Source: Stenotrophomonas maltophilia
GTDB lineage: Bacteria; Pseudomonadota; Gammaproteobacteria; Xanthomonadales; Xanthomonadaceae
DNA: 40,708 nucleotides
Assembly: GCA_002435595.1 (NCBI GenBank)
Contig: DJBL01000026.1
Location: 1 to 40,708 of the forward strand
Direction of reading: 5' to 3'
Part shown: one piece after another, positions 1 through 8,310 of the stretch
How the letters are laid out: every line of letters begins with the position of its first letter
How positions within the stretch are numbered: position 1 is the stretch's first letter
Notes under the pieces: generated by a model
The model's database searches: none
What the model saw: only the letters and a program-made list of their open reading frames with translations
What the model was told of the DNA's origin: nothing
Position numbers and translations under genes: made by a program

Positions 1-13
1 GCTCTTCCGATCT
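1..13. other. Sequencing adapter remnant
   Basis: The first 13 bases, GCTCTTCCGATCT, are identical to the 3' end of the Illumina TruSeq adapter. They are most simply read as untrimmed adapter at a contig end, not genomic DNA. They happen to keep an open reading frame with the following coxB tail, so an automatic annotation would give the partial protein four false residues. Confidence 0.9.
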
Positions 14-93
14 CCGCACCGGCACCGGGTGACGCGGCGCCGGCCGCCACCCCCGAGCCGGCCGCGGCGGTCCCGGCAGACAGCAACGCCTGA
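14..93 (+). CDS. ctaC: Cytochrome c oxidase subunit II, C-terminal tail (partial)
   Basis: An open frame enters from the left edge and stops at 91-93. The visible residues are almost all Ala, Pro, Gly and Asp, a low-complexity extension. No CuA ligand or other domain is visible, so identity rests on position: it lies 64 nt upstream of subunit I on the same strand, where Xanthomonadaceae carry coxB/ctaC. Proline/alanine-rich C-terminal tails on subunit II occur in this family. The rest of the gene lies outside the window. Confidence 0.6.
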
Positions 94-157
94 AATCGAG
101 CCACGCCTGCCAGCCGGCAGGCGGGGGTACCACCGGATCCAGTGAGGTGTAGTTGCG

Positions 158-1768
158 ATGGCGCATTCCGCAGTTGACCACGATGGGCACCACGGGCATC
201 AGCAGAGCTTTGTGGAGCGTTGGCTGTTCTCGACCAACCACAAGGACATCGGCACGCTCTACCTGCTTTTCAGCTTCATCATGTTCATCATCGGCGCGGC
301 GATGAGCGTGATCATCCGCGCCGAGTTGATGCAGCCGGGGCTGCAGTTCGTCAAGCCCGAGTTCTTCAACCAGATGACCACCGTGCATGCGCTGGTGATG
401 ATCTTCGGCGGGGTGATGCCGGCCTTCGTCGGCCTGGCCAACTGGATGATCCCGCTGCAGATCGGCGCGCCGGACATGGCGCTGCCGCGCATGAACAACT
501 GGTCGTTCTGGTTGCTGCCGGTGGCCTTCAGCCTGCTGCTGGTGACCCTGTTCCTGCCCGGTGGCGCGCCCGCCGGTGGCTGGACGCTGTACCCGCCGCT
601 GTCGCTGCAGGGCGGCTACAACGTGGCCTTCAGCGTGTTCGCCATCCACGTGGCCGGCATCAGCTCGATCATGGGCGCGATCAACATCATCGCCACCGTG
701 CTCAACATGCGCGCCCCGGGGATCGACCTGCTGAAGATGCCGATCTTCTGCTGGGCCTGGCTGATCACCGCCTTCCTGTTGATCGCGGTGATGCCGGTGC
801 TGGCCGGTGCGGTGACCATGCTGCTCACCGACAAGTTCTTCGGCACCAGCTTCTTCAACGCGGCCGGCGGCGGCGATCCGGTGATGTTCCAGCACATCTT
901 CTGGTTCTTCGGGCACCCGGAGGTGTACATCATGATCCTGCCGGCGTTCGGCGTGGTCAGCGAGATCATCCCCACCTTCAGCCGCAAGCCGCTGTTCGGT
1001 TACCAGGCGATGGTCTACGCGGTGGCGGCGATCGCCTTCCTCTCGTTCATCGTCTGGGCCCACCACATGTTCACCGTGGGCATGCCGCTGGGCGGCGAAA
1101 TCTACTTCATGTTCGCCACCATGCTGATCTCCATCCCGACCGGGGTGAAGGTGTTCAACTGGGTGAGCACGATGTGGCGCGGCTCGCTCACCTTCGAGGC
1201 ACCGATGCTGTGGGCGGTGGCCTTCGTCATCCTGTTCACCATCGGCGGGTTCTCCGGGCTGATGCTGGCCATCGTGGTCGCCGACTTCCAGTACCACGAC
1301 ACCTACTTCGTGGTGGCCCATTTCCACTACGTGCTGGTCACCGGCGCGGTGTTCGCGCTGATCGCGGCGGTGTACTACTGGTGGCCCAAGTGGACCGGGC
1401 GCATGTACAGCGAGAAGTGGGCCAAGGTGCACTTCTGGTGGTCGATCGTGTTCGTCAACCTGCTGTTCTTCCCCCAGCACTTCCTGGGCCTGGCCGGCAT
1501 GCCGCGGCGTATCCCCGATTACAGCGTGGCCTTTGCCGACTGGAACCTGATCAGCTCGATCGGTGCCTTCGGCATGTTCGCCACGCCGTTCATGATGGCC
1601 GCCATCCTGATCGCCTCGCTGCGCAACGGCGAAAAGGCGGCGGACCGTTCCTGGGAAGGTGCGCGCGGGCTGGAGTGGACCATTCCCTCGCCGGCACCGG
1701 CGCACACCTTCACCACGCCGCCGACGATCCGTCCGGGCGACCTGGCCCATGACGATGTCACCCACTGA
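158..1768 (+). CDS. ctaD: Cytochrome c oxidase subunit I (aa3 type)
   Basis: This is the catalytic subunit of the proton-pumping terminal oxidase in the inner membrane; it reduces O2 at the heme a3-CuB site. The 536 residues match the family length and hold about twelve membrane segments. Visible ligands are His77 (heme a), His253 in the HPEVY motif with its cross-linked Tyr257 (CuB), His302-His303 (CuB), and His388 and His390 in VAHFHYVL (heme a3 and heme a). Lys331 in PTGVKVFNW marks the K-channel of A-type oxidases, which separates it from cbb3 enzymes. The ATG at 158 follows a GTGAGGTG stretch acting as ribosome site. It is the first complete gene of the oxidase cluster, with the 44-residue protein 7 nt downstream. 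Confidence 0.98.
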   Translation: MAHSAVDHDGHHGHQQSFVERWLFSTNHKDIGTLYLLFSFIMFIIGAAMSVIIRAELMQPGLQFVKPEFFNQMTTVHALVMIFGGVMPAFVGLANWMIPLQIGAPDMALPRMNNWSFWLLPVAFSLLLVTLFLPGGAPAGGWTLYPPLSLQGGYNVAFSVFAIHVAGISSIMGAINIIATVLNMRAPGIDLLKMPIFCWAWLITAFLLIAVMPVLAGAVTMLLTDKFFGTSFFNAAGGGDPVMFQHIFWFFGHPEVYIMILPAFGVVSEIIPTFSRKPLFGYQAMVYAVAAIAFLSFIVWAHHMFTVGMPLGGEIYFMFATMLISIPTGVKVFNWVSTMWRGSLTFEAPMLWAVAFVILFTIGGFSGLMLAIVVADFQYHDTYFVVAHFHYVLVTGAVFALIAAVYYWWPKWTGRMYSEKWAKVHFWWSIVFVNLLFFPQHFLGLAGMPRRIPDYSVAFADWNLISSIGAFGMFATPFMMAAILIASLRNGEKAADRSWEGARGLEWTIPSPAPAHTFTTPPTIRPGDLAHDDVTH

Positions 1769-1775
1769 GGCCGCC

Positions 1776-1910
1776 ATGCCTGCCCATTCCGACCCCTCCG
1801 ATGCACAGGTCCTGCAGCGCCGCCGCGCGCACCGCACCGCGTGGAAGGTGGGGCTGGTGGCCGTGGCGGTGTACGTCGGCTTCATCCTGACCGGGGTGCT
1901 CGGCCGATGA
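1776..1910 (+). CDS. Small single-span membrane protein in the cox cluster
   Basis: This 44-residue frame starts 7 nt after subunit I and its stop overlaps the next start (ATGA at 1907-1910), so it is tightly coupled to both neighbours. Residues 1-24 are polar and basic, with RRRAHRTAWK just before one hydrophobic span of about 17 residues (VGLVAVAVYVGFILTGV). The basic stretch predicts an N-in topology. Very short one-span proteins between coxA and ctaG are annotated in other proteobacteria as small cytochrome oxidase assembly proteins. That role is inferred here from position and shape. It is easily missed because a longer frame begins upstream inside coxA. Confidence 0.8.
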   Translation: MPAHSDPSDAQVLQRRRAHRTAWKVGLVAVAVYVGFILTGVLGR

Positions 1911-2503
1911 ACGCCGAGCGCCCGGCCACGCCCGCACGCACGGCCGGACTGCCGCGCCTGATCGGCGTGGCGCTGGCGGTGTTCGTGCTGACCTTCTCGC
2001 TGGTGCCGCTGTATCGCATCGCCTGCGAGAAGGTATTCGGCGTGCGCCTGGAGCGCGGCCCGGGTGCGGCCGCCGCAGCGACGGTCGCACCCGGCAAGCG
2101 CACGGTCCGGGTCGAGTTCGATGGCGGGGTCAACTCCAAGCTGCCCTGGGCGTTCCATCCCGAGCAGCTGACCATGGACGTGGTGCCCGGCGAGCTCAAC
2201 GAAGCGCTGTACTTCGCCCGCAACGACAGCGACCGCGCGCTGGTTGGCAGCGCGGTGCCGTCGGTGGCACCGGCCAAGGCATCGGGCTACTTCAGCAAGA
2301 CCGAATGCTTCTGCTTCACCGCCCAGACCCTGCAGGCCGGGGAGAAGCGCGACATGCCGGTGCGCTTCATCGTCGATCCGGACCTGCCAGCCAACATCAA
2401 GACGATCACCCTGTCCTACACCTTCTACAAGAACGACGCGCTGTCCGCGCAGCTGCCTGCCGCCACCGCGGCGGTGCCGGCCGGCGTGCACGCCGCTCCC
2501 TGA
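1907..2503 (+). CDS. ctaG: Cytochrome c oxidase assembly protein CtaG/Cox11
   Basis: CtaG/Cox11 is the membrane-anchored copper chaperone that loads CuB into subunit I. The 198 residues comprise a short cytoplasmic N-terminus, one membrane span at about 16-36, and a periplasmic immunoglobulin-like domain. The copper-binding Cys-Phe-Cys motif is at residues 134-136 (KTECFCF), and Cys40 just after the span matches the third conserved cysteine of the family. The start is the ATG at 1907 overlapping the preceding stop, as expected for translational coupling; the same frame is open further upstream but has no better start. Subunit III follows after 21 nt. Confidence 0.96.
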   Translation: MNAERPATPARTAGLPRLIGVALAVFVLTFSLVPLYRIACEKVFGVRLERGPGAAAAATVAPGKRTVRVEFDGGVNSKLPWAFHPEQLTMDVVPGELNEALYFARNDSDRALVGSAVPSVAPAKASGYFSKTECFCFTAQTLQAGEKRDMPVRFIVDPDLPANIKTITLSYTFYKNDALSAQLPAATAAVPAGVHAAP

Positions 2504-2524
2504 TACGCACCGGATCCCGAGACC

Positions 2525-3400
2525 ATGGCCCAGCAAAGTTCCGACGCCACTGTGTACTTCGTGCCCACGCACAGCAAATGGCCGTTCATCGGTTCGATCG
2601 CGATGATGGTGACCATGGTCGGCGTGGCCAGTTGGCTCAATGATTCCAGTTGGGGCAAGTGGACCTTCTACGCCGGCATCGCGATGCTGGTGCTGACCCT
2701 GTTCTGGTGGTTCAGCGACGTGGTGCGCGAGTCGCAGGCCGGGAACTACAACCGCCAGGTGGACGGCTCGTTCCGGATGGGGATGGTGTGGTTCATCTTC
2801 TCCGAAGTGATGTTTTTCGGCGCATTCTTCGGCGCGTTGTTCTACACCCGCAACCTGGGCCTGCCGTGGCTGGGCGGCGAGGGTGACGGGGTGATGACCA
2901 ATGAACTTCTCTGGGATGGCTATTCGGCGGCCTGGCCGACCAATGGCCCGGGCAGCATCGGCGGCCATTTCCAGACCATCCCGGCCTGGGGCCTGCCGCT
3001 GATCAATACACTGATCCTGCTCACCTCCGGCGTCACCCTGACCATCGCCCACCATGCGCTCAAGGCCGGCCACCGCCGCCAGTTGCTGGTCTGGCTGGGC
3101 CTGACCGTGGTGCTGGGTGTGTTCTTCCTGACCCTGCAGGCCGAGGAATACATCCACGCCTACAAGGAACTCAACCTCACCCTGGGTTCGGGCATCTACG
3201 GCTCCACGTTCTTCATGCTCACCGGCTTCCACGGTGCGCACGTGCTGCTGGGCACGATCATGCTGGGCGTGATGTGGCTGCGCTCGGCCAAGGGCCACTT
3301 CACCCGCGACAACCATTTCGGCTTCGAAGCGGCCGCGTGGTACTGGCACTTCGTGGACGTGGTGTGGCTGATGCTGTTCCTGTTCGTCTACGTGCTGTAG
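2525..3400 (+). CDS. ctaE: Cytochrome c oxidase subunit III
   Basis: Subunit III stabilises the oxidase core and supports proton uptake; it has no redox cofactor. The 291-residue protein has about seven membrane segments and the family signatures around FSEVMFFGAFFGALFY and, near the C-terminus, AAAWYWHFVDVVWL. A long hydrophilic insertion near residues 120-150 is usual for the proteobacterial form. The ATG at 2525 lies 21 nt after ctaG. It is the last gene before a convergent small gene, with a hairpin between the two. Confidence 0.97.
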   Translation: MAQQSSDATVYFVPTHSKWPFIGSIAMMVTMVGVASWLNDSSWGKWTFYAGIAMLVLTLFWWFSDVVRESQAGNYNRQVDGSFRMGMVWFIFSEVMFFGAFFGALFYTRNLGLPWLGGEGDGVMTNELLWDGYSAAWPTNGPGSIGGHFQTIPAWGLPLINTLILLTSGVTLTIAHHALKAGHRRQLLVWLGLTVVLGVFFLTLQAEEYIHAYKELNLTLGSGIYGSTFFMLTGFHGAHVLLGTIMLGVMWLRSAKGHFTRDNHFGFEAAAWYWHFVDVVWLMLFLFVYVL

Positions 3401-3417
3401 CGTCGTCGCCACACGGT

Positions 3418-3439
3418 GCCGCACCACGGCTGGTGCGGC
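3418..3439. terminator. Hairpin between convergent genes
   Basis: A perfect 9-bp stem (GCCGCACCA with TGGTGCGGC) closes a 4-nt loop, 18 nt after the subunit III stop and 17 nt before the end of the opposing small gene. There is no clear U-tract on either side. It may end transcription from both directions or protect 3' ends; that is inference from position. Confidence 0.5.
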
Positions 3440-3455
3440 GGCCCTGGTGGATGCG

Positions 3456-3674
3456 TCAGCCGCCGATGCCGTGGGGTTTGATCCAGCCGCTGTAGATGCC
3501 GATGGCCACCAGCACGATCAGCGCCACCGACACCACGATGCGGCGGGTGAGCGCATTGACGGTGCGCTTGGTCTGGCCGCGATCGACCAGCAGGTAATAC
3601 AGCCCGGCGCCCAGATTCCAGACGATGACGATCAGAAACGCGATTACCAGCAGGGTCTTCAACGAATCATTCAT
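3456..3674 (-). CDS. DUF2909-like twin-transmembrane protein
   Basis: A 72-residue protein with two hydrophobic segments (about 7-28 and 45-64) separated by a basic loop containing RGQTKRTVNALTRR. This fits the DUF2909 family of small inner-membrane proteins found next to cytochrome oxidase genes in many proteobacteria. No enzymatic function is established for the family. It is the only gene of the oxidase block on the minus strand, convergent with subunit III and divergent from the SURF1 gene. A role in oxidase assembly is suggested only by location. Confidence 0.85.
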   Translation of the reverse strand: MNDSLKTLLVIAFLIVIVWNLGAGLYYLLVDRGQTKRTVNALTRRIVVSVALIVLVAIGIYSGWIKPHGIGG

Positions 3675-3731
3675 GCGCGGCTCGATGGCAGGGCGGGTGC
3701 GCCTATATCACCGCGTTTTGCCGGCGTTGTC

Positions 3732-4466
3732 ATGATGCGCAAGCACACGCGCCTGATCGGCTGGGTAGCCGCGCTGCTGGTGATCGTCGGCTTCTGCCAG
3801 CTGGGGCGCTGGCAACTGCATCGCATGCACGACAAACAGGCGCTGCTCGACCAGCAGCTGCCCGCGCGGGCGCAGGCGCTCACCCTGGCCCAGGCATTGG
3901 CGGCACCGCCTCGGCTGCAGTGGGTGGAGGACCGTGGCCACTACCTGCCCGGTACGCTGCTGCTGGACAACCAGACCCGCGGCGGTCGCGCCGGCTTCAA
4001 GCTGTACCAGCCCTTCCTCAGCGAAGACGGCGCCCGCGTGCTGGTCGACGTGGGCTGGCAGCCGATGCCGGCCGATCGCGTATTGCCGACCCAGCACCCG
4101 CCGCAGGGACCGGCGCGTATCGCCGGGCTGTTGGCAGCGCCGCCGGCCAGCGGCATCGCGCTCGGCCCGGCGCTGGGACCCACCGGGCAGGCCGGGGTCT
4201 GGTTGGCCAACCGGATGCCGCCGGCCGAGGTGGCCCATGCGCTCGCGCTGCCGCCGGGCAGCCTGCCCGACCGGGTGCTGCGGCTGGATCCCACGCTTCC
4301 CGGGGGCTACGACCGCGATCTGGACCTGCTGCCCAATACGCTGCCGCCCAGCCGCCATCTGGGCTATGCGGTGCAGTGGTTCGCGCTGGCGCTGACCGTG
4401 CTGGTGGTCGCGCTGGTCCTGGAATTCCGCCTTCGCCGTCGCTCGATTGCCGGTTCCCGGCGCTGA
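3732..4466 (+). CDS. SURF1-family oxidase assembly protein
   Basis: SURF1 proteins help insert heme A into subunit I. The 244-residue product has the standard plan: an N-terminal membrane span (about 7-23), a periplasmic domain, and a C-terminal span (about 215-233) followed by arginines. The region around WVEDRGHYLPGTLLLDNQ and GYAVQWFALALTVLVV, where the second span begins, matches the family. Two adjacent ATGs (3732 and 3735) are possible starts. No strong ribosome site is visible; an AT-rich stretch CTATATC near 3702 could be part of a promoter shared with the divergent small gene. The next gene begins 27 nt after the stop. Confidence 0.93.
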   Translation: MMRKHTRLIGWVAALLVIVGFCQLGRWQLHRMHDKQALLDQQLPARAQALTLAQALAAPPRLQWVEDRGHYLPGTLLLDNQTRGGRAGFKLYQPFLSEDGARVLVDVGWQPMPADRVLPTQHPPQGPARIAGLLAAPPASGIALGPALGPTGQAGVWLANRMPPAEVAHALALPPGSLPDRVLRLDPTLPGGYDRDLDLLPNTLPPSRHLGYAVQWFALALTVLVVALVLEFRLRRRSIAGSRR

Positions 4467-4493
4467 GCGGCCCAACATGAGAAAATGCCGCCC

Positions 4494-5069
4494 ATGAATG
4501 CCACTTCCCCGGATCGCCTGGCGTCGCGCACACGCGGGCGCTGGACCCTGATCGCCCTGTTCGGCCTGTTCTTCGGCGCGATGGCGCTGGCCGGGATCCT
4601 GCGTTTCTCCGGCTGGCAGCCCACCGCGCACCGCAACAGCGGGCAGTTGCTGCAACCGCCGGTGGACCTGCGCCAAACGCCGCCCGTACTCGCCAACGGC
4701 CAGGTCTACGCGTGGAACCCCGAGGTACGCACCTGGCGCATCCTGGTGGCCCCGTCTGCCGGCTGTACGAGCGAGTGCGTCACTTTGTCGCAGGGATTGG
4801 GCAAGGTGTGGCAGCTGTTCGGGCATAACGCCGATAATGTCGAGATCCTGTGGCTGGGCACGCCGCCGGCCGAGGTCCAGGGCTTGCCCGCATTGCGCGT
4901 GCTGCGCGACCAGCCGGATCTGCGTGCCGCGTTGCCTGCCGTGGGTGACGCCGCTGGCACCCCTGTGTATGTGATCGACCCCAACGGTTTCGTGATCATG
5001 CGCTATGCGCCGGGATTCGATATGGCCGGTCTGCGCAAAGACCTGGCCACGCTGCTGAAACTGAAGTGA
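4494..5069 (+). CDS. Membrane-anchored Sco-like protein with a CxxxC motif
   Basis: A 191-residue protein with an N-terminal anchor (about 16-36) and a soluble domain likely facing the periplasm. The domain carries Cys-Thr-Ser-Glu-Cys after a strand resembling thioredoxin-fold ILVAPSAGC, the CxxxC spacing of Sco copper chaperones. A typical Sco histidine is not obvious; the C-terminal half does have YVIDPNGFVIMRYAPGFD, a typical thioredoxin-fold end. It may deliver copper to CuA or reduce its cysteines, given its place between SURF1 and heme A synthase. The start at 4494 has GAGAA about ten bases upstream; an in-frame ATG at 4485 lies too close to that motif. Confidence 0.8.
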   Translation: MNATSPDRLASRTRGRWTLIALFGLFFGAMALAGILRFSGWQPTAHRNSGQLLQPPVDLRQTPPVLANGQVYAWNPEVRTWRILVAPSAGCTSECVTLSQGLGKVWQLFGHNADNVEILWLGTPPAEVQGLPALRVLRDQPDLRAALPAVGDAAGTPVYVIDPNGFVIMRYAPGFDMAGLRKDLATLLKLK

Positions 5070-5080
5070 GTTCCGTTTAG

Positions 5081-6286
5081 ATGAGCCTCTCCGTACGCCC
5101 GGTGCTGCACCGCAATTTCCACCGTCTGGCGTGGTTTGCGCTGATCATGACGGCCAGCACGATCATGTTCGGCTCGTTCGTGCGCCTGTCCGATGCCGGC
5201 CTGAGCTGCCCGGACTGGCCCACCTGCTACGGCCGTGTCACCTGGCCGCAGCACGCGGCCGAGGTGGTGGGGCACGAAGCGGCCAAGATCCGCCCGCTGG
5301 AAACCCACAAGGCGTGGCGCGAACAGGTGCACCGCTTCCTGGCCGGCGCACTCGGTATCGAGATCCTCACCCTGGCGCTGCTGGCCACGCGCCGCCGACG
5401 CTGGGGCAGCACTGCGGTGGTCACCGCCTGCGTGCTGGTGGCCACCGGCATCCCGCTGTACATGATGGGCCTGCACGTGCCTGCCAGCATCCTGGCCATC
5501 CTCGGCGAGGTGATCCTGCTGATCGCTGCCCTGCGCTGGAACAACATCGACCTGGCCCGGGCCGCGCTGCTGACCCTGGCGGTGGTGATCTTCCAGGCAT
5601 TGCTCGGGATGTGGACGGTCACCTGGCTGCTCAAGCCGATCGTGGTGATGGGCCACCTGCTCGGCGGCATGCTGATGTTCGGCCTGCTGGTGTGGATGGC
5701 CTGGCGCGCCACGCACATGCCGATCACCCTGGTGGAAGCGCCGAAGCTGAAGTGGCTGATCCGCGCCGGCGTGGCCGTGCTCGTGCTGCAGATCGCGCTC
5801 GGCGGCTGGGTCAGCGCCAACTACGCCGCGCTTGCCTGCGGCGGCGGCAGTGCCTCGCTGGACAACTTCCCGCGCTGCGTCAGCCAGTGGTGGCCGCCGC
5901 ACGACTTCAAGGAAGGCTTCACCCTGTGGCGTGGCATTGGCGTGGATTACGAAGGGGGCGTGCTCGATGGTGCCTCGCGCATCGCGATCCAGATGGCGCA
6001 CCGGATGATGGCCATCGTGGTGGCCGTGTACCTGCTGTGGTTGGCGGTGCGCCTGTTCAAGCTGCCGAGCATGCGCGGCTGGGCCAGCGCGCTGGGCCTG
6101 CTGGTGGTGCTGCAGATCACCCTGGGCATCCTCAATGTGAAGCTGGCGGTGCCGCTGGAAGTGGCCGTCGCGCACAGCGGTGGCGCGGTGGCGCTGCTGT
6201 TCGTGCTGGTCACCTTGCTGGCCCGCCTGCGCGCGCCGGATGCCGAGACCCGCAGCGTGCCCGCCGCGACCGGTCCGGTGGGCTGA
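5081..6286 (+). CDS. ctaA: Heme A synthase (CtaA/Cox15)
   Basis: CtaA oxidises the C8 methyl group of heme O to the formyl group of heme A. The 401-residue protein has eight membrane segments in two four-helix halves. Conserved histidines are visible near HKAWREQVHRFLAG and, in the second half, in QMAHRMMAIVV. The Cys pair in LSCPDWPTCYG and a second pair in the loop holding LACGG...FPRCVSQWWPP match the class with periplasmic cysteines. It starts 11 nt after the Sco-like gene and is followed 4 nt later by ctaB, so the two heme-modifying enzymes are surely co-transcribed. Confidence 0.96.
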   Translation: MSLSVRPVLHRNFHRLAWFALIMTASTIMFGSFVRLSDAGLSCPDWPTCYGRVTWPQHAAEVVGHEAAKIRPLETHKAWREQVHRFLAGALGIEILTLALLATRRRRWGSTAVVTACVLVATGIPLYMMGLHVPASILAILGEVILLIAALRWNNIDLARAALLTLAVVIFQALLGMWTVTWLLKPIVVMGHLLGGMLMFGLLVWMAWRATHMPITLVEAPKLKWLIRAGVAVLVLQIALGGWVSANYAALACGGGSASLDNFPRCVSQWWPPHDFKEGFTLWRGIGVDYEGGVLDGASRIAIQMAHRMMAIVVAVYLLWLAVRLFKLPSMRGWASALGLLVVLQITLGILNVKLAVPLEVAVAHSGGAVALLFVLVTLLARLRAPDAETRSVPAATGPVG

Positions 6287-6290
6287 CGAC

Positions 6291-7184
6291 ATGCTCAGCA
6301 ATTACCGTCAGTACTGGGACCTGACCAAGCCCAAGGTCGTCGCCCTGATCGTGTTCACCGCGCTGGTCGGCATGTTCCTGGCCATCCCGGGCCTGCCCAC
6401 CGCGCAGCAGGCGTTGGACGGCGCACTGGGTTTCCTCGGCATCTGGCTGGCCGCCTCGGCTGCGGCGGCGATCAACCAGTTGCTTGATGCACGCATCGAT
6501 GCGCAGATGGCGCGCACCTCGTGGCGCCCACTGGTGGTGGGCAAGGTCAAGCCGTGGCAGGTGCTGGTGTTTGCCGGCCTGCTGATCGCGCTGTCGATGA
6601 CCATCCTGGTGGTCTGGGTCAACGTGATCACCGCGGTGCTGACCTTCGCCTCGCTGATCGGCTATGCGGTGATCTACACCGTGTACCTCAAGCGCGCGAC
6701 CTCGCAGAACATCGTCATCGGTGGCCTGGCCGGGGCTACCCCGCCGATGCTGGGCTGGGCCGCGATCACCGGCATGCAGGGCCCGTGGGACTGGGCGTAT
6801 GCCTCGCTGCTGGTGCTGATCATCTTCATCTGGACCCCCCCGCACTTCTGGGCGCTGGCGATCTTCCGCCGCGAGGATTACGCCAAGGCTGAAATCCCGA
6901 TGCTGCCGGTCACCCATGGCGTGGCCTATACCCGCAAGTCGATCCTGGTCTATTCGATCGCGCTGGCCGTGGTGAGCATCCTGCCGGTCGTGTTCGGCAT
7001 GAGCGGCGCGTTCTACCTGGGCGCTGCGATCGTGCTCAACGCGGTCTTCGTCTGGTATGCCTGGCGCATGCTCAACCCGCCCGATGAGATCTTCTCGATG
7101 AAGATGTTCGGCTATTCCATCGTCTACCTGATGGCGCTGTTCGCCTTCCTGATGGTGGACCACTGGATGCTGCCCTGGCTGTAG
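6291..7184 (+). CDS. ctaB: Protoheme IX farnesyltransferase (heme O synthase)
   Basis: CtaB adds the farnesyl group to protoheme, giving heme O for CtaA. The 297-residue UbiA-superfamily protein has about nine membrane helices. The prenyl-diphosphate motif NxxxDxxxD is present as NQLLDARID, followed by AQMARTSWRPL, and the second Asp-rich loop appears as RREDYAKAEIPM. The ATG at 6291 lies 4 nt after the ctaA stop; the same frame is open upstream inside ctaA, but that part reads as a shadow. This is the last recognisable oxidase-biogenesis enzyme of the cluster. Confidence 0.97.
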   Translation: MLSNYRQYWDLTKPKVVALIVFTALVGMFLAIPGLPTAQQALDGALGFLGIWLAASAAAAINQLLDARIDAQMARTSWRPLVVGKVKPWQVLVFAGLLIALSMTILVVWVNVITAVLTFASLIGYAVIYTVYLKRATSQNIVIGGLAGATPPMLGWAAITGMQGPWDWAYASLLVLIIFIWTPPHFWALAIFRREDYAKAEIPMLPVTHGVAYTRKSILVYSIALAVVSILPVVFGMSGAFYLGAAIVLNAVFVWYAWRMLNPPDEIFSMKMFGYSIVYLMALFAFLMVDHWMLPWL

Positions 7185-7267
7185 GGTACGGGCGCGGGCT
7201 GCGACGCCGGCCTTGAATCTTCGGCAACCGTCGCCATTGCGTTCATGACCGAACAGGACGTGACGGC

Positions 7268-8110
7268 ATGAAACGATGGATGCGAAGCGCGGTACTGGCC
7301 ATGACCCTGCTGTGCAGCGCGGCGATGGCCGCGCCTGCGCCCGACGACACGGCCACGCAGATCATGGCGCACGCCGGCGAGCACCGCCTGGTCGTGCTCG
7401 GCGAGTACCACGGCACCGCCGAAACGCCGCTGCTGGTGGCCGATCTGATGGAGCGCTACAGCCGCGACACGGCCGCCGTGCGGCTGGCACTGGAACTGCC
7501 GATGAGCGAGAACGTCGCCCTGGCACGCTACCTGCGTTCCGATGGCGGTACCGATGCGCGCGACGCGCTGCGGACCTCGCCGTTCTGGCGGGTCAAGGAC
7601 GATCAGCATGACGGCCGGCGCAGCCGCGACATGCTGGCGCTGATCGAGGCCGTTCGCGTGTTGCGCGCCCAGGGCCGCGATGTGGGCGTGGCCGGCTATG
7701 ACGAAGAGACCGGCGCATCCACCCGCAGTGATCAGCGCGATGCCGCCATGGCCACGCATCTGCGCCAGCAGTTCAACGCGCTCCCCGCCGATGCACGGAT
7801 GCTGGTGCTGACCGGCAACGTGCACGCCATGCGCACCCGGTCGGCCGATGCGCCCCCGGAGATGCAACAGAAGACGATGGCCGCGTACCTGCTGGACCTG
7901 CCGCTCTACAGCGTGCGCCTGGAGGCGTTGCGGGGTCACTTCTGGGCCTGCGTCCAGCCGTGCCGCGCGATCCCGTTGACCGCGCGTCCGCCACGCGCAC
8001 CGAAAGCAGATACCGACACGGGCCGGCCGTACGATCTGTGGATATGGATGCCTGCCTTGAGCGTGGGCACCCTGATCGACCGCCAGGATCATCCTGTGCG
8101 GGGCGAGTAA
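7268..8110 (+). CDS. Exported ChaN/TraB-like protein (heme-binding or EreA-like fold)
   Basis: The 280-residue product has a signal peptide (MKRWMRSAVLAMTLLCSAAMA, then APAP). The mature part opens with LVVLGEYHGTAETP, a GExH motif, and later has MLVLTGNVHAMR. A Glu/His pair near the N-terminus and a second His after a strand are typical of the ChaN/TraB/Tiki superfamily. Members bind heme or act as metal-dependent hydrolases, so the exact activity is open. It sits 83 nt after ctaB with its own ribosome site (AGGACG), so a tie to heme A supply is possible but unproven. Two cysteines near the C-terminus (ACVQPC) could form a disulphide. Confidence 0.7.
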   Translation: MKRWMRSAVLAMTLLCSAAMAAPAPDDTATQIMAHAGEHRLVVLGEYHGTAETPLLVADLMERYSRDTAAVRLALELPMSENVALARYLRSDGGTDARDALRTSPFWRVKDDQHDGRRSRDMLALIEAVRVLRAQGRDVGVAGYDEETGASTRSDQRDAAMATHLRQQFNALPADARMLVLTGNVHAMRTRSADAPPEMQQKTMAAYLLDLPLYSVRLEALRGHFWACVQPCRAIPLTARPPRAPKADTDTGRPYDLWIWMPALSVGTLIDRQDHPVRGE

Positions 8111-8310
8111 GGCACCGACGTTGCCCGGCCGATGTTGCGTGCGGCGAGGCGGTGCGTAGCGCCCCGGCAGGGCGTTTCGCAAATCACTGCCGACCGTGCG
8201 TCCCGGCCGATGGTGCGCATGACCCACGCCGAAGCGCGCCCCGAATGGCGCGGTAAACGCGACTCCGCCGGGCAAGCGCCCCCAAGGCCTGTGCGCGCGC
8301 CCCGCGCGGT

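Noticed and set aside
8111..8310. Possible regulatory RNA between the convergent ChaN-like and carrier genes
   Set aside because: I found no stable long hairpin, no promoter and no T-run in these 200 nt.
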